This document shows, in pieces, positions 37,627 through 46,624 of a stretch of 64,000 nucleotides of DNA. The notes below the pieces were generated by a model. The model did not search any database. It was not told the origin of the DNA and was given only the letters and a program-made list of their open reading frames with translations. The DNA is taken from NCBI RefSeq assembly GCF_000716545.1, contig NZ_JNWZ01000030.1, positions 1 to 64,000 of the forward strand. Reading direction: 5' to 3'. Each line of letters opens with the position of its first letter. Position 1 is the first letter of the stretch. Source of the DNA: Kitasatospora phosalacinea. Its GTDB lineage: Bacteria > Actinomycetota > Actinomycetes > Streptomycetales > Streptomycetaceae. The translations under genes and the position numbers were made by a program.

Positions 37627-40212
37627 TCACCGGGCGTCGCACTCCTGGGCCCGCAGCGCCCGGGCCAGGTCGTCCCGGCACTCCAGCACCAGCCGGCGCA
37701 GCGCCGGGGCGGCGTCCGGGTGCCCGGCCAGCCAGGCGTCGGCGGCCGCCAGCGTCCCGGGGTCGGTCTGGTAGCGCGGGAAGAAGCCGCCGACGATCCG
37801 CATCGCGATCTCGATCGAGCGTTCCGCCCAGACCGACTCCAGCATCTCGAAGTACGGTTCGGCGTACGCGGCGGTCAACTCCCGCTGCCCGGCCCGGTTG
37901 AAGCCCGCGATCTGGGCCTCCACCAGGGCGTTGGGCAGCTCGTCGGAGTCGACCACCGAGGTCCAGGCGGCGGCCTTGGCGCCCGGGGTGGGCAGCGCGG
38001 CCAGGCACTGGGTCTGCTGGCGGCGGCCGCTGGCGGTGTTGTCGCGGGCCAGTTCGGCGGCCAGTTCCTCGGTGGTGGCCGCCCCGTGCGAGGCGAGCGC
38101 CAGCCAGAAGTTCCAGCGCAGCTCCTGGTCGACGGTCAGGCCGTCGATCCGGCCGGTGCCGTCGAGCAGTCCGCGCAGCAGTCGCAGGTGGTCGGCGCGC
38201 TCGGCGGTGTCGGCCAGGAACCGGGCCCAGGCCAGCTGGTGGTCGCTGCCGGGGGCGGCCTGCGACAGCTCGCGCAGCGCGCACTCGGCGAGCGCGGTGG
38301 CGTAATCGGCGCGCCGGGCCGGGTCGGCGTACACCGCCAGCGCGCCGCCCGCCTGCTGGTGCAGGGACTGCAGGACGCCGATGTCGGACTCCCGGCCGGC
38401 GAAGCGCAGCACCAGGTCGAGGTAGTCCCGGGTGGGCATCAGGCCGTCCCGGGTGAGGTTCCACACCGCGGACCAGGCCAGCGCCCGGGCCAGGCTCGGC
38501 CCGTCGGCGCCCGGGCCGTCGGCGAGGTCGCCGAGGCCGGTGCGCAGGGTCTCCAGCGAGTGCTCGTCGAAGCGGACCTTGCAGTACGTCAGGTCGTCGT
38601 CGTTGACCAGCACCAGCGCGGGCCGCGGCCGCCCGGCCGCCTCGGCGACCACGGTGCGCTCCCCGGCCGCGTCCAGCTCGTAGCGGTCGGTGCGCAGCAG
38701 CGCGCCGTCCTCGGCCCGGTCGTACAGGCCGACCGCGATCCGGTGCGGGCGCAGCGGCGCGCCGTCCTGGCGGATCGCCAGCTCGGTGATCCGGCCCTCG
38801 TCGTCGCAGACCACCTCGGGGGTCAGCGTGTTGACGCCGGAGGTCTGCAGCCAGGCGGCGGACCAGGCGCGCAGGTCGCGGCCGCTGGTCTCCTCCAGGG
38901 CGTCCAGCAGGTCGGTGAGGACGGTGTTCCCGAAGGCGTGCTTCCTGAAGTAGGCGCGCGCGCCCTCGAAGAAGGCGTCCCGGCCGACGTAGGCGACCAG
39001 CTGCTTGAGGACGGAGGCGCCCTTGGCGTAGGTGATGCCGTCGAAGTTGAGCTTGGCGTCCTCGAGGTCGCGGATGTCCGCGGTGATCGGGTGGGTGGTG
39101 GGGAACTGGTCCTGCCGGTACGCCCAGGCCTTGCGGCGGTTGGCGAAGGTGATCCAGGCGGAGCGGTAGCGGGTGCCCGCGCCGATCTGCGCGTAGGCGC
39201 CCATGAAGTCGGCGAAGGACTCCTTCAGCCACAGGTCGTCCCACCACTTCATGGTGACCAGGTCGCCGAACCACATGTGGGCCATCTCGTGCAGGATCAC
39301 GTTGGCCCGGGACTCGTACGCGGCCTCGGTGACCTTCGAGCGGAAGACGAACTCCTCGCGGAAGGTCACGCAGCCCGGGTTCTCCATCGCGCCGATGTTG
39401 TACTCGGGGACGAAGCACTGGTCGTACTTGCCGAACGGGTACGGGTAGTCGAACTCCTGGTGGAAGAAGTCCAGGCCCTGCTTGGTGACGGTGAGGATCT
39501 CCTCGGCGTCGAAGTGGGGGGCGAGCGAGCGCCGGCAGGTGGCCGCCAGCGGGATCTCCAGCACGGTGCCGTCGGCGAGTTCGCGCGAGTAGTGGTCGCG
39601 CACCACGTGGTACGGGCCGGCCACCACGGCGGTCAGGTAGGTGGAGATCGGCCGGGTCGGGGCGAACTCCCAGGTGCGGGCGGCGCCTTCTCCGGTGACG
39701 CGCGCGGGCACCGCGTTGGCGTACACGTCCCAGGCGGCGGGGGCGGTCACGGTGAAGGTGAACGGGGCCTTCAGGTCCGGCTGTTCGAAGTTGGCGAAGA
39801 CCCGGCGGGCGTCGGCCGGCTCGTAGTGGGTGTACAGGTAGGTCTCGCCGTCCACCGGGTCGACGAAGCGGTGCAGACCCTCGCCGGTGCGGCTGTAGGC
39901 GCACTCGGCGACCACGGTCAGCTCGTTGTGCGCGGCCAGCACCGGCAGCGCGATCCGGGTGCCGTCGAACACCTCGGCCGGGTCCAGCGCGAGGCCGTTC
40001 AGCTCGACCGAGAGCACCTCGGGGGCCAGCAGGTCGGCGAAGCTGCTCGCGCCCGGCTCGGCGCAGTCGAACGAGATCCGGGTGGTGGAACGGAAGGCGG
40101 GCCGGCCGGGGTCGGCCGCCGCACTGACGTCCAGGTGGACGCGGTAGCTCTCCACCCGGATGATCGCGGCCCGGTCGCGGGCCTCCTCACGGCTCAGGTT
40201 CTTGCCCGGCAC
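37627..40212 (-). CDS. pepN: Aminopeptidase N
   Basis: An 861-residue M1 zinc metallopeptidase, removing N-terminal residues from peptides in the cytoplasm. The exopeptidase signature GAMEN is near residue 273, the zinc site HEMAHMWFGD near 306 with the third ligand Glu in LKESFADF, and a C-terminal helical ERAP1-type domain. The GTG at 40212 is chosen (GAGGAG ahead, family start PGKNLSREEA); the frame is open further but that part is unrelated. Divergent from the nitroreductase-like gene. Confidence 0.95.
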   Translation of the reverse strand: MPGKNLSREEARDRAAIIRVESYRVHLDVSAAADPGRPAFRSTTRISFDCAEPGASSFADLLAPEVLSVELNGLALDPAEVFDGTRIALPVLAAHNELTVVAECAYSRTGEGLHRFVDPVDGETYLYTHYEPADARRVFANFEQPDLKAPFTFTVTAPAAWDVYANAVPARVTGEGAARTWEFAPTRPISTYLTAVVAGPYHVVRDHYSRELADGTVLEIPLAATCRRSLAPHFDAEEILTVTKQGLDFFHQEFDYPYPFGKYDQCFVPEYNIGAMENPGCVTFREEFVFRSKVTEAAYESRANVILHEMAHMWFGDLVTMKWWDDLWLKESFADFMGAYAQIGAGTRYRSAWITFANRRKAWAYRQDQFPTTHPITADIRDLEDAKLNFDGITYAKGASVLKQLVAYVGRDAFFEGARAYFRKHAFGNTVLTDLLDALEETSGRDLRAWSAAWLQTSGVNTLTPEVVCDDEGRITELAIRQDGAPLRPHRIAVGLYDRAEDGALLRTDRYELDAAGERTVVAEAAGRPRPALVLVNDDDLTYCKVRFDEHSLETLRTGLGDLADGPGADGPSLARALAWSAVWNLTRDGLMPTRDYLDLVLRFAGRESDIGVLQSLHQQAGGALAVYADPARRADYATALAECALRELSQAAPGSDHQLAWARFLADTAERADHLRLLRGLLDGTGRIDGLTVDQELRWNFWLALASHGAATTEELAAELARDNTASGRRQQTQCLAALPTPGAKAAAWTSVVDSDELPNALVEAQIAGFNRAGQRELTAAYAEPYFEMLESVWAERSIEIAMRIVGGFFPRYQTDPGTLAAADAWLAGHPDAAPALRRLVLECRDDLARALRAQECDAR

Positions 40213-40397
40213 GTCGGCACTCCTCTGTACGGAACACACGGTTTCGGAGTGTTCATGGCACCCCTTCGGGGGCATCCTTTCACGCCCGACCACCTGTGCC
40301 ATTGCACTGGAGGAGGAATCATCCGGGCCGCTCCGGGGTTCCATCCCGAGGGGAAACCCCGACCGCTTCCGACCCGCCGACCCGAAGGGCGCCGTCA

Positions 40398-41033
40398 GTG
40401 ACGACCGCAGACTCCCGCAAGATCGCCGACTTCTGGTTCGACCCGATCTGCCCGTGGGCCTGGATGACCTCCCGCTGGATGCTGGAGGTCGAGAAGCTCC
40501 GCCCGGTGGACACCCGCTGGCACGTGATGAGCCTGTCCGTCCTCAACGAGAACCGGGACGACCTGCCCGAGCGGTACCGCGAGATGCTGGCCGCCGGCTG
40601 GGGCCCGGTCCGGGTCCTGACCGCCGCCGCCCGGGCGCACGGCGAGAAGGTGCTCGGCCCGCTCTACACCGAGCTCGGCACCCGCTTCCACAACCAGGGC
40701 CTGCCCAACACCCGCGAGACCGTCGTGGCCGCGCTGCGCGCCGCGAACCTGCCCGAGGAGCTCGCCGACGCCGCCGACACCGACGCGTACGACGACGCGC
40801 TGCGCGCCTCGCACGCCGAGGGCATCGGCCTGGTCGGCGAGGACGTCGGCACCCCGGTGATCGCCGTCGACGGCCCGGACGGCAACCGCGTCGCCTTCTT
40901 CGGCCCGGTCGTCACCCCGACCCCGCGCGGCGAGGCCGCGGCCCGGCTGTGGGACGGCACGATCCTGGTCGCCTCCACCCCCGGCTTCTACGAGATCAAG
41001 CGCACCCGCACGGTGGGCCCGTCCTTCGAGTAG
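40398..41033 (+). CDS. DsbA-family mycothiol-dependent nitroreductase (Rv2466c-like)
   Basis: A 211-residue thioredoxin-fold protein with an inserted helical domain. It reads very close to mycobacterial Rv2466c through its length (ADFWFDPICPWAWMTSRWML; WHVMSLSVLNENRDDLPERY; later EDVGTPVIAVDG and GFYEIKRTRT). Rv2466c uses mycothiol to reduce disulfides and nitro compounds. The Rv2466c active site is CPWC; here it is CPWA, so the second cysteine is absent and a monothiol mechanism with mycothiol is expected. GTG 40398 start. Confidence 0.85.
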   Translation: MTTADSRKIADFWFDPICPWAWMTSRWMLEVEKLRPVDTRWHVMSLSVLNENRDDLPERYREMLAAGWGPVRVLTAAARAHGEKVLGPLYTELGTRFHNQGLPNTRETVVAALRAANLPEELADAADTDAYDDALRASHAEGIGLVGEDVGTPVIAVDGPDGNRVAFFGPVVTPTPRGEAAARLWDGTILVASTPGFYEIKRTRTVGPSFE

Positions 41034-41046
41034 CCCCGCGCACGAC

Positions 41047-41082
41047 GGAACCCCGCCCCCCGCACCGGGGGAGCGGGGTTCC
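41047..41082. terminator. Bidirectional terminator
   Basis: GGAACCCCGC and GCGGGGTTCC arms with an inner C-run/G-run lie between two convergent genes. Confidence 0.8.
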
Positions 41083-41088
41083 CGCGCG

Positions 41089-42483
41089 TCAGGGCGCGAC
41101 CGCCCGGCGGCCGCGCAGGTGCCCCGCCACCGCCAGCGCCAGCGTCAGCCCGGCCGTGAAGTACAGCTGGACGCGGTTGGCGGAGTCCAGCGTCATCAGC
41201 ACCAGCACCGCCAGGATCGCGGCCAGCGCCAGGTGCGTCAGGTAGGGGAACGCCCACATCCGGACCGGTAGTTCGGCCGCCGACAGGTGGCGCCGCATCC
41301 GCAGCTGGGCGACGCAGATGAACGCCCAGACCACCAGGACCGCCGCGCCGACCATGTTCAGCAGCCAGGAGAACACCGTCTCCGGCCACCAGTACGAGAG
41401 CAGCACCGCCAGGAACCCGAACCCGCAGGAGGCCAGCACCGCGCGGCGCGGCACGCCCCCGGAGAGCCGGGACAGCGCGCGCGGGCCGTGGCCGCGGGCG
41501 ATCAGCGAGTGGGCCATCCGCGAGGAGCCGTAGATGTTGGCGTTCATCGCGGACAGCAGCGCGATCAGCACCACCACGTTCATCAGCTGGGCCGCGCCCG
41601 GGATGCCCAGCGAGTCCAGCACGGCGACGTACGGGCCCGGCTTGACCACCTCCGGGTCGTCCCACGGCACCAGCGTGACGATCACCGCCATCGAACCGAC
41701 GTAGAACAGCGCGATCCGCCACATCGCGGTGCGCACCGCGATCGCCACGCTGCGCCGCGGGTCCTCGGACTCGGCGGCGGCGATGGTGACCGTCTCCAGG
41801 CCGCCGTACGCGAACACCGAGGCGAGCAGGCCGGTGACCAGGCCGCTCGCGCCGTTCGGGAAGAAGCCGCCGTGGCCGGTGAGGTTGCCCGACCCCGGCG
41901 CGGGGACGTCGGGCAGGAGGCCGCAGACCGCCAGCACGCCGATCACCAGGAAGGCGCTGATGGCCAGCACCTTGATCGCGGCGAACCAGAACTCGAACTC
42001 GCCGAAGTTGCGGACGGCGGCCAGGTTGGTGAGGCAGAAGAACGCCATGAACACCGCCACCCAGGCCCAGGACGGCACGGCCGGCAGCCAGCCGGAGACG
42101 ATGCCGGCCGCGCCGATCGCCTCCACCGCGACGCCCACGCACAGCAGCACCCAGAACAGCCAGCCCACGGTGAACCCGGCCCACGGCCCGATCTCCCGGT
42201 CGGCGTGCACCGAGAAGGAGCCGGAGGCGGGGCGGGCGGCGGACATCTCGCCGAGCATCCGCATCACCAGCATCACCAGCAGCCCGGAGGCGGCGAAGGC
42301 CAGCACCACGGCCGGCCCGGCCGCCGCGATCCCGGCCCCGGAGCCGACGAACAGCCCGGCGCCGATCACGCCGCCGAGCGCGATCATCGACAGGTGGCGC
42401 TGCTTGAGCCCGTGGGACAGGCCCGCGTCCTCGGTGGCCGGCTCCCGGACGGGTGCGGTCTCGGGGGTGGGGGTGCGGGTCAT
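41089..42483 (-). CDS. APC-family amino acid permease
   Basis: A 464-residue permease of the AAT subfamily, with about 12 spans. The family start LKQRHLSMIALGGVIGAGLF lies near residue 26, followed by the helix 1 glycine motif, and GEMSAARPASGSFSVHADRE lies near 77. Such proteins exchange amino acids with protons; GABA, asparagine, aromatic or basic residues are possible, and the sequence does not decide which. It stands alone with a 287-base upstream gap facing bioY. Confidence 0.85.
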   Translation of the reverse strand: MTRTPTPETAPVREPATEDAGLSHGLKQRHLSMIALGGVIGAGLFVGSGAGIAAAGPAVVLAFAASGLLVMLVMRMLGEMSAARPASGSFSVHADREIGPWAGFTVGWLFWVLLCVGVAVEAIGAAGIVSGWLPAVPSWAWVAVFMAFFCLTNLAAVRNFGEFEFWFAAIKVLAISAFLVIGVLAVCGLLPDVPAPGSGNLTGHGGFFPNGASGLVTGLLASVFAYGGLETVTIAAAESEDPRRSVAIAVRTAMWRIALFYVGSMAVIVTLVPWDDPEVVKPGPYVAVLDSLGIPGAAQLMNVVVLIALLSAMNANIYGSSRMAHSLIARGHGPRALSRLSGGVPRRAVLASCGFGFLAVLLSYWWPETVFSWLLNMVGAAVLVVWAFICVAQLRMRRHLSAAELPVRMWAFPYLTHLALAAILAVLVLMTLDSANRVQLYFTAGLTLALAVAGHLRGRRAVAP

Positions 42484-42702
42484 GCGGCGGATCCAGACTG
42501 TTCGACTGATTGGTCACGTTCGAGAAGGGTCTGTCCACTATTCGACAAGGGATCCGGTCCTCCCAAGCGGTACCGCCATCCGGACGCGAGCGTGACGCGA
42601 GGTGGCCGACCGGACGCCCACGGTGCGGATGAGGGCCCGGTCACAGGCCGGATCCGACAAGCCGGAGCGGTCGGCTTTTGTCACGCCCGACGCCGCGCGA
42701 AG

Positions 42703-42730
42703 CACCTGACAGCACGTAGGTTCACAGGTG
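42703..42730. promoter_or_regulatory. Inverted repeat upstream of bioY
   Basis: CACCTG (42703-42708) and CAGGTG (42725-42730) frame a TAGGTT hexamer 41 bases before bioY. It could be an operator for a biotin regulator, but does not match a consensus I know. Confidence 0.35.
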
Positions 42731-42770
42731 ATCACCCGCACCGGAGCCAACGGAAACCCAGGGAGCAGCC

Positions 42771-43367
42771 ATGGCCATCGCCGCGCCGACACCGTCCACC
42801 GCCGTCCTCGCGGACCTGCTGCCGCAGGCCTCCACCCGGCTCGGTGCCCGCACCCGCGACCTCGCCCTGGTCGCCGGCGGCGCCGCGCTGACCGGCCTGG
42901 CCGCGCAGCTCTCGGTGCCCGTCCCCGGCTCCCCGGTGCCGGTGACCGGCCAGACCTTCGCCGCGCTGCTGGTCGGCACCGCGCTCGGCGCCCGCCGCGG
43001 CGCCGCCGCCCTCGGCCTCTACCTGGCCGCCGGCGCGGCTGGCCTGCCCTGGTTCGCTGAGGGCACCTCGGGCGCGGGCCTGGCCACCTTCGGCTACGTG
43101 ATCGGCTTCGTGCTCGCCGCCGCGCTGACCGGCGCGCTGGCCCGCCGCGGCGCCGACCGCAGCCCGCTGGCGACCGCCGGCGCGATGGCCCTCGGCAGCC
43201 TGGCGATCTACGCCGTCGGCGTGCCCTACCTGGCCTACGCCCTGGACGTCCCGCTGGGCGAGGCCGCCCACCTCGGCCTGTACCCGTACCTGGTCGGCGA
43301 CGCGCTCAAGGTGGCGCTCGCGACGGGCGCCCTGCCGCTGACCTGGAAGCTGGTCGGCCGCCGCTGA
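42771..43367 (+). CDS. bioY: Biotin transporter BioY
   Basis: A 198-residue S component of an ECF-type vitamin transporter, with six hydrophobic segments. Family motifs: VPVPGSPVPVTGQTFAALLV near residue 47, then LGARRGAAALGLYLAAGAAG and TFGYVIGFVLAA. It captures biotin at the membrane; BioM/BioN energising subunits are not nearby, so it works alone or with shared modules. Start ATG at 42771 after GGGAGCAGCC. A stable terminator at 43381-43420 follows. Confidence 0.92.
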   Translation: MAIAAPTPSTAVLADLLPQASTRLGARTRDLALVAGGAALTGLAAQLSVPVPGSPVPVTGQTFAALLVGTALGARRGAAALGLYLAAGAAGLPWFAEGTSGAGLATFGYVIGFVLAAALTGALARRGADRSPLATAGAMALGSLAIYAVGVPYLAYALDVPLGEAAHLGLYPYLVGDALKVALATGALPLTWKLVGRR

Positions 43368-43380
43368 CGGACGGTCACCG

Positions 43381-43420
43381 CCGCCGGGCCCGCGCCCCTG
43401 TCGGGGAGCGGGTCCGGCGG
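43381..43420 (+). terminator. bioY terminator
   Basis: CCGCCGGGCCCGC pairs with GCGGGTCCGGCGG (one G-T pair) around a CCCC/GGGG inner stem, 13 bases after bioY. Confidence 0.8.
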
Positions 43421-43438
43421 CATGTCACACTCGTGCCC

Positions 43439-43924
43439 ATGCGCGTCTACCTTGGCTCCGACCACGCCGGATACGAACTGAAGAACCACCTCGTCGAGTG
43501 GCTGAAGGGGGCCGGCCACGAGCCGGTCGACTGCGGCCCGCACATCTACGACGCGGAGGACGACTACCCGCCGTTCTGCCTCCGGGCGGCCGAGCGCACC
43601 GCCGCCGACCCCGAGGCGCTGGGCGTGGTGATCGGCGGCTCCGGCAACGGCGAGGCGATCGCCGCCAACAAGGTCAAGGGCGTCCGGGCCGCCCTCGCCT
43701 GGAGCGAGCAGACCGCCGCCCTCGGCCGCGAACACAACAACGCCAACGTCATTTCGGTCGGCGGCCGGATGCACACCCTCGACGAGGCCACCAAGTTCGT
43801 CGAGATCTTCCTCAACACCGCCTACAGCGGCGAGGCCCGGCACACCCGCCGGATCGAGATGCTCTCCGAGTACGAGACCACCGGCGAACTCCCGCCGATC
43901 CCGGCCCACCACCCGCAGGGCTGA
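43439..43924 (+). CDS. rpiB: Ribose-5-phosphate isomerase B
   Basis: A 161-residue RpiB/LacAB-type isomerase of the pentose phosphate pathway, interconverting ribose 5-phosphate and ribulose 5-phosphate. Motifs: YLGSDHAGYELK at the start, DCGPHIYDAEDDYP, the anion-hole GGSGNGEAIAANKVKGVRAA near residue 65, and the HNNANVISVGGRMH block near 100. Start is ATG 43439, or GTG 43433 two codons earlier. The actinobacterial active site often uses Glu where other families have Cys; the GGSGNGE segment here fits that. Confidence 0.93.
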   Translation: MRVYLGSDHAGYELKNHLVEWLKGAGHEPVDCGPHIYDAEDDYPPFCLRAAERTAADPEALGVVIGGSGNGEAIAANKVKGVRAALAWSEQTAALGREHNNANVISVGGRMHTLDEATKFVEIFLNTAYSGEARHTRRIEMLSEYETTGELPPIPAHHPQG

Positions 43925-43931
43925 GCGACCC

Positions 43932-43957
43932 GGAGGGCGCCCCGGCGGGCGCCCTCC
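43932..43957 (+). terminator. rpiB terminator
   Basis: GGAGGGCGCC and GGCGCCCTCC form a perfect stem 7 bases after the rpiB stop. Confidence 0.85.
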
Positions 43958-43969
43958 GCCGTCGCGGTC

Positions 43970-44317
43970 CGGAACCCGTGCGGCGCCCAGGGTTCCAGGC
44001 CCGAGCGGAACGCCGCCGAGGCCGGCTCCGACGCCCCCCGGCCGCGACTCCCGCACCCTGCCGCGCAGCACCGCCACCGGCGCCACCGCGCCGCTCTGCA
44101 CCGCCGCCCGGAAGCCGGACGGCGTCGCCCCGCCCCCCGGTCGCCCGCCCTCGCGGACCGCCGGCGAACGCCCCGTCCCGATCGGCGACCGCCACAACTC
44201 CCTGACCCCGGGCGCCTCTTCGGCGCCGCCGAAGGCGACGTCGACCGTCCGGCAGCAGCTCTCCCGCTCCTCGGCGCGCAACTCCCGTACGGTCGGACCG
44301 GACTGTCCTGTCGTCAT
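43970..44317 (-). pseudogene. Remnant of a GNAT (Eis-like) N-acetyltransferase gene
   Basis: From the ATG at 44317 (minus strand) the frame starts like a streptomycete GNAT/Eis-type acetyltransferase: TVRELRAEERESCCRTVDVA, then FGGAEEAPGVRELWRS. The next part is corrupted (RSPAVREGGRPGGGATPSGF where relatives have RSLAVWDGDRPVG and so on) and similarity fades after about residue 80. The acetyl-CoA motif (V/IxPxxRxxG) is not found. The frame stays open only because of high GC and runs antisense over rpiB. Most likely a decaying, C-terminally lost gene. Confidence 0.6.
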
Positions 44318-44478
44318 GCCGGCTCCCCATCAGGCGTCCCGCGACCCCCGCGATCCGGTCACCGGCCCGGCCCGGCACGTCCCCGGCGGCCGAAACCCGC
44401 CGGGCGCGCCACTTCCGTTGCACCCGGTGCCACCCGGCCCGTCGACGCGGGCACCGGCGGTGGATAAGGTCGGTCCCC

Positions 44479-45690
44479 ATGGCCGGCAGCGCGCGTCCCA
44501 GTGCGACGGGCCGGGGCGGTCGACCGTCCCGCGAGCCCGTGACGGCCCGGCTGCGCGCGGCGCTGTACCGGGCCCGGCGCAGGCTGCGCCGCACCGGTGT
44601 CGACTACTTCCGCGGCGACGGCGCCGACTGGTGGGCGTTCGCCGCGCTCGCCCTGACCGTCCCGCTGCTGGTGCTGCTCAACGTCGTCGCCCCCGACTGG
44701 GCCCCGCCCACCGCCCTGGTCCTGCCGATCCTGGCCGGCGCGCTGCTGCTGCGCCCCGGCACCCTGGTGCTGCTGTACGCCGCCGCGGCCGGCGGCCTGA
44801 TCACCGAGTCCGTGGTGCACACGGGCGAGCAGGTGGCCAGCGAGCGCCCCGAGGCGTACGCCCACGGCGTCACCCCCGGCGCCGCCCTGGTGGTCGGCGC
44901 GGTCGGCGTCGCCGGGCTGCTGGTCGCCCAGTTCCGCCGCCGGATCGGCGTGCCCTGGCGCGGCGGCTCCACCATGCTGTTCGACCTGCGCGAGCGGATC
45001 CGGGTGCAGGGCCGCGTCCCGGGGCTGCCCGACGGCTGGCACACCGACACCGCACTGCGCCCGGCCGGCGGCCAGTCCTTCTCCGGCGACTTCATGGTCG
45101 CCGCCCGCACCGGCCCCGGCGGCCGGGTGCTCGAAGTCGTCCTCGCCGACGTCTCCGGCAAGGGCATGGACGCCGGCAGCCGCGCCCTGCTGCTCTCCGG
45201 CGCCTTCGGCGGACTGCTCGGCTCGCTGCCCGCCCACGACTTCCTGCCCGCCGCCAACGGCTACCTGCTGCGCCAGGACTGGGCCGAGGGCTTCGCCACC
45301 GCCGTGCACCTGGTCCTCGACCTGGACACCGGCGAGTACGAACTCCTCTCGGCCGGCCACCTCCCCGGCATGCACCGCCTCGCCGGAGCCGGCCACTGGG
45401 AGGTCAAGGAGGCCGAGGGTCCGCTGCTCGGCGTCTACGACGACGCCAAGTTCGAAGGCGTGCGCGGTACTTTGGGCCCCGGCGACGTGCTGATGCTGTG
45501 CACCGACGGCATGGTGGAGATCCCCGGCCGGGACTTGGGCGAGGGCATGGACCGGCTGATGGGCGAGGCCGACCGGCTGGTCGCCACCATCCCGGTGGCC
45601 GGGCGCCCGGGGGCGGCGGTCCGGCTGATCGACAGCGTGGCCAAGCACGTCAACGACGACCGCGCGGTGCTGCTGGTCTGGCGCCGCTGA
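44479..45690 (+). CDS. Membrane PP2C-type (SpoIIE/RsbU) serine phosphatase
   Basis: A 403-residue protein. A basic cytoplasmic N-terminus is followed by three or four spans at about 50-155 (AFAALALTVPLLVLLNVVAP; GAALVVGAVGVAGLLVAQF). The PP2C domain at about 185-400 has metal-binding acidic motifs (FSGDFMVA, VLADVSGKGMDAG near 225, and CTDGMVEIPG near 338, then NDDRAVLLVW). Such phosphatases dephosphorylate anti-anti-sigma proteins in partner-switching pathways or control development. No SpoIIAA/AB-like genes adjoin. TAAGGT at 44465-44470 suggests a leaderless message. Confidence 0.88.
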   Translation: MAGSARPSATGRGGRPSREPVTARLRAALYRARRRLRRTGVDYFRGDGADWWAFAALALTVPLLVLLNVVAPDWAPPTALVLPILAGALLLRPGTLVLLYAAAAGGLITESVVHTGEQVASERPEAYAHGVTPGAALVVGAVGVAGLLVAQFRRRIGVPWRGGSTMLFDLRERIRVQGRVPGLPDGWHTDTALRPAGGQSFSGDFMVAARTGPGGRVLEVVLADVSGKGMDAGSRALLLSGAFGGLLGSLPAHDFLPAANGYLLRQDWAEGFATAVHLVLDLDTGEYELLSAGHLPGMHRLAGAGHWEVKEAEGPLLGVYDDAKFEGVRGTLGPGDVLMLCTDGMVEIPGRDLGEGMDRLMGEADRLVATIPVAGRPGAAVRLIDSVAKHVNDDRAVLLVWRR

Positions 45691-46089
45691 GCGCGGCGCG
45701 GGGGCGCGGAGGAGTGCGGAAAAGGTGAGCACGGAGTGTCTGCGGAGTGTCAAACCCGGGCGTTGATCTTCGGCCAATTCCGTTGGCATACCCGCTCCGT
45801 GGGCGGCTGCCCGGTCTGCCTGCCGCTTTGCCGCCCCCGCCGCGGCGGACCGCATCCCGCCGACGGTTCGTCAGGACCCGTCCGCTATCGTCACGGTCGG
45901 CGGAAATCAGCCCCAGCACGCGGGTTGGGGCCCCGGGCGACGGGGCAAGTCCTTTACGCACTCCGCACGAGCGACCACACTGAGTCCGGATGGAGTGGTG
46001 GGGACACGGGGGGCAGGGGCCGGTTTCCGCCTGGAGCCGTCGCCGGTTCCGACCCGAATCCCCGCCACGAATCGAGGAAGTGAGTCCCG
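45691..46089. other. Intergenic region upstream of small membrane protein gene
   Basis: About 400 bases without a recognisable gene. A plausible promoter (TTGATC at 45763-45768, 18-bp spacer, CATACC at 45787-45792) points toward the small gene at 46090. No riboswitch or repeat recognised. Confidence 0.4.
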
Positions 46090-46284
46090 GTGGCCTTCTC
46101 CGTCTCCGCACTGGTCCTGTTCGGCATCATCGTCGCCATCTTCATCCGCAACAAGCAGTTGAAGACGGGTCACGCGGTGATCGCCGCCCTGTTCGGCTTC
46201 ATGCTCAGCCAGTCGACCATGGCCGGGCCGATCCAGCAGTTCCTCGAGTCGATCTCCAAGGCGATCTCCGGCATCGCGGGCTGA
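46090..46284 (+). CDS. Small membrane protein, 64 residues
   Basis: Two hydrophobic segments: SVSALVLFGIIVAIFIR at residues 4-20, and HAVIAALFGFMLSQSTMAG at about 28-46. They are joined by a short basic loop (NKQLKTG), and an amphipathic tail PIQQFLESISKAISGIAG follows. GTG start after GAGGAAG. I recall similar short proteins in streptomycete chromosomes and in conjugative elements, where they sit among spread genes, but nothing else here indicates an element. It could be a holin-like or small membrane regulator. Function unknown. Confidence 0.7.
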   Translation: MAFSVSALVLFGIIVAIFIRNKQLKTGHAVIAALFGFMLSQSTMAGPIQQFLESISKAISGIAG

Positions 46285-46624
46285 CCCGCCCGCCCCCGCA
46301 GCGGTCGCCCCGCAGCGGTCGCCCGACGGACGGGAGACACCCCCGGGCCGTCCCAAAGTCCTGCCCCCGGGTGACCAGGGTCACCCGTTTCGTCACGCCA
46401 GGTCGTCGCCCGGGCGCGCACGGTGGCCGAAGTCGCCCACCGTACGCGGTTCGTAAGCGCACCGTCATGATCCCGTACGCGCACCGCAGCCCCGCGTGGG
46501 CACAGCGTGACCTGGCGGACCGTCAGCCCCCTCCCGAGCCCGGGACCGGGGCTTTTCGGCGCTTGCCAGCTTCGCGAGCCGTGGGTTTTGCTTCCTCCGC
46601 AGCCCGGACATCGGCCGGGCTGGC

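Noticed and set aside
42705..42730. A BioQ or BirA operator before bioY.
   Set aside because: There is a small inverted repeat, but it does not fit a biotin-regulator consensus I can recall, so it is listed only as a weak site.
43235..44317. A 360-residue hypothetical protein on the minus strand.
   Set aside because: Only the first 80 or so residues resemble a GNAT protein; the rest is antisense to rpiB. Treated as a pseudogene remnant.
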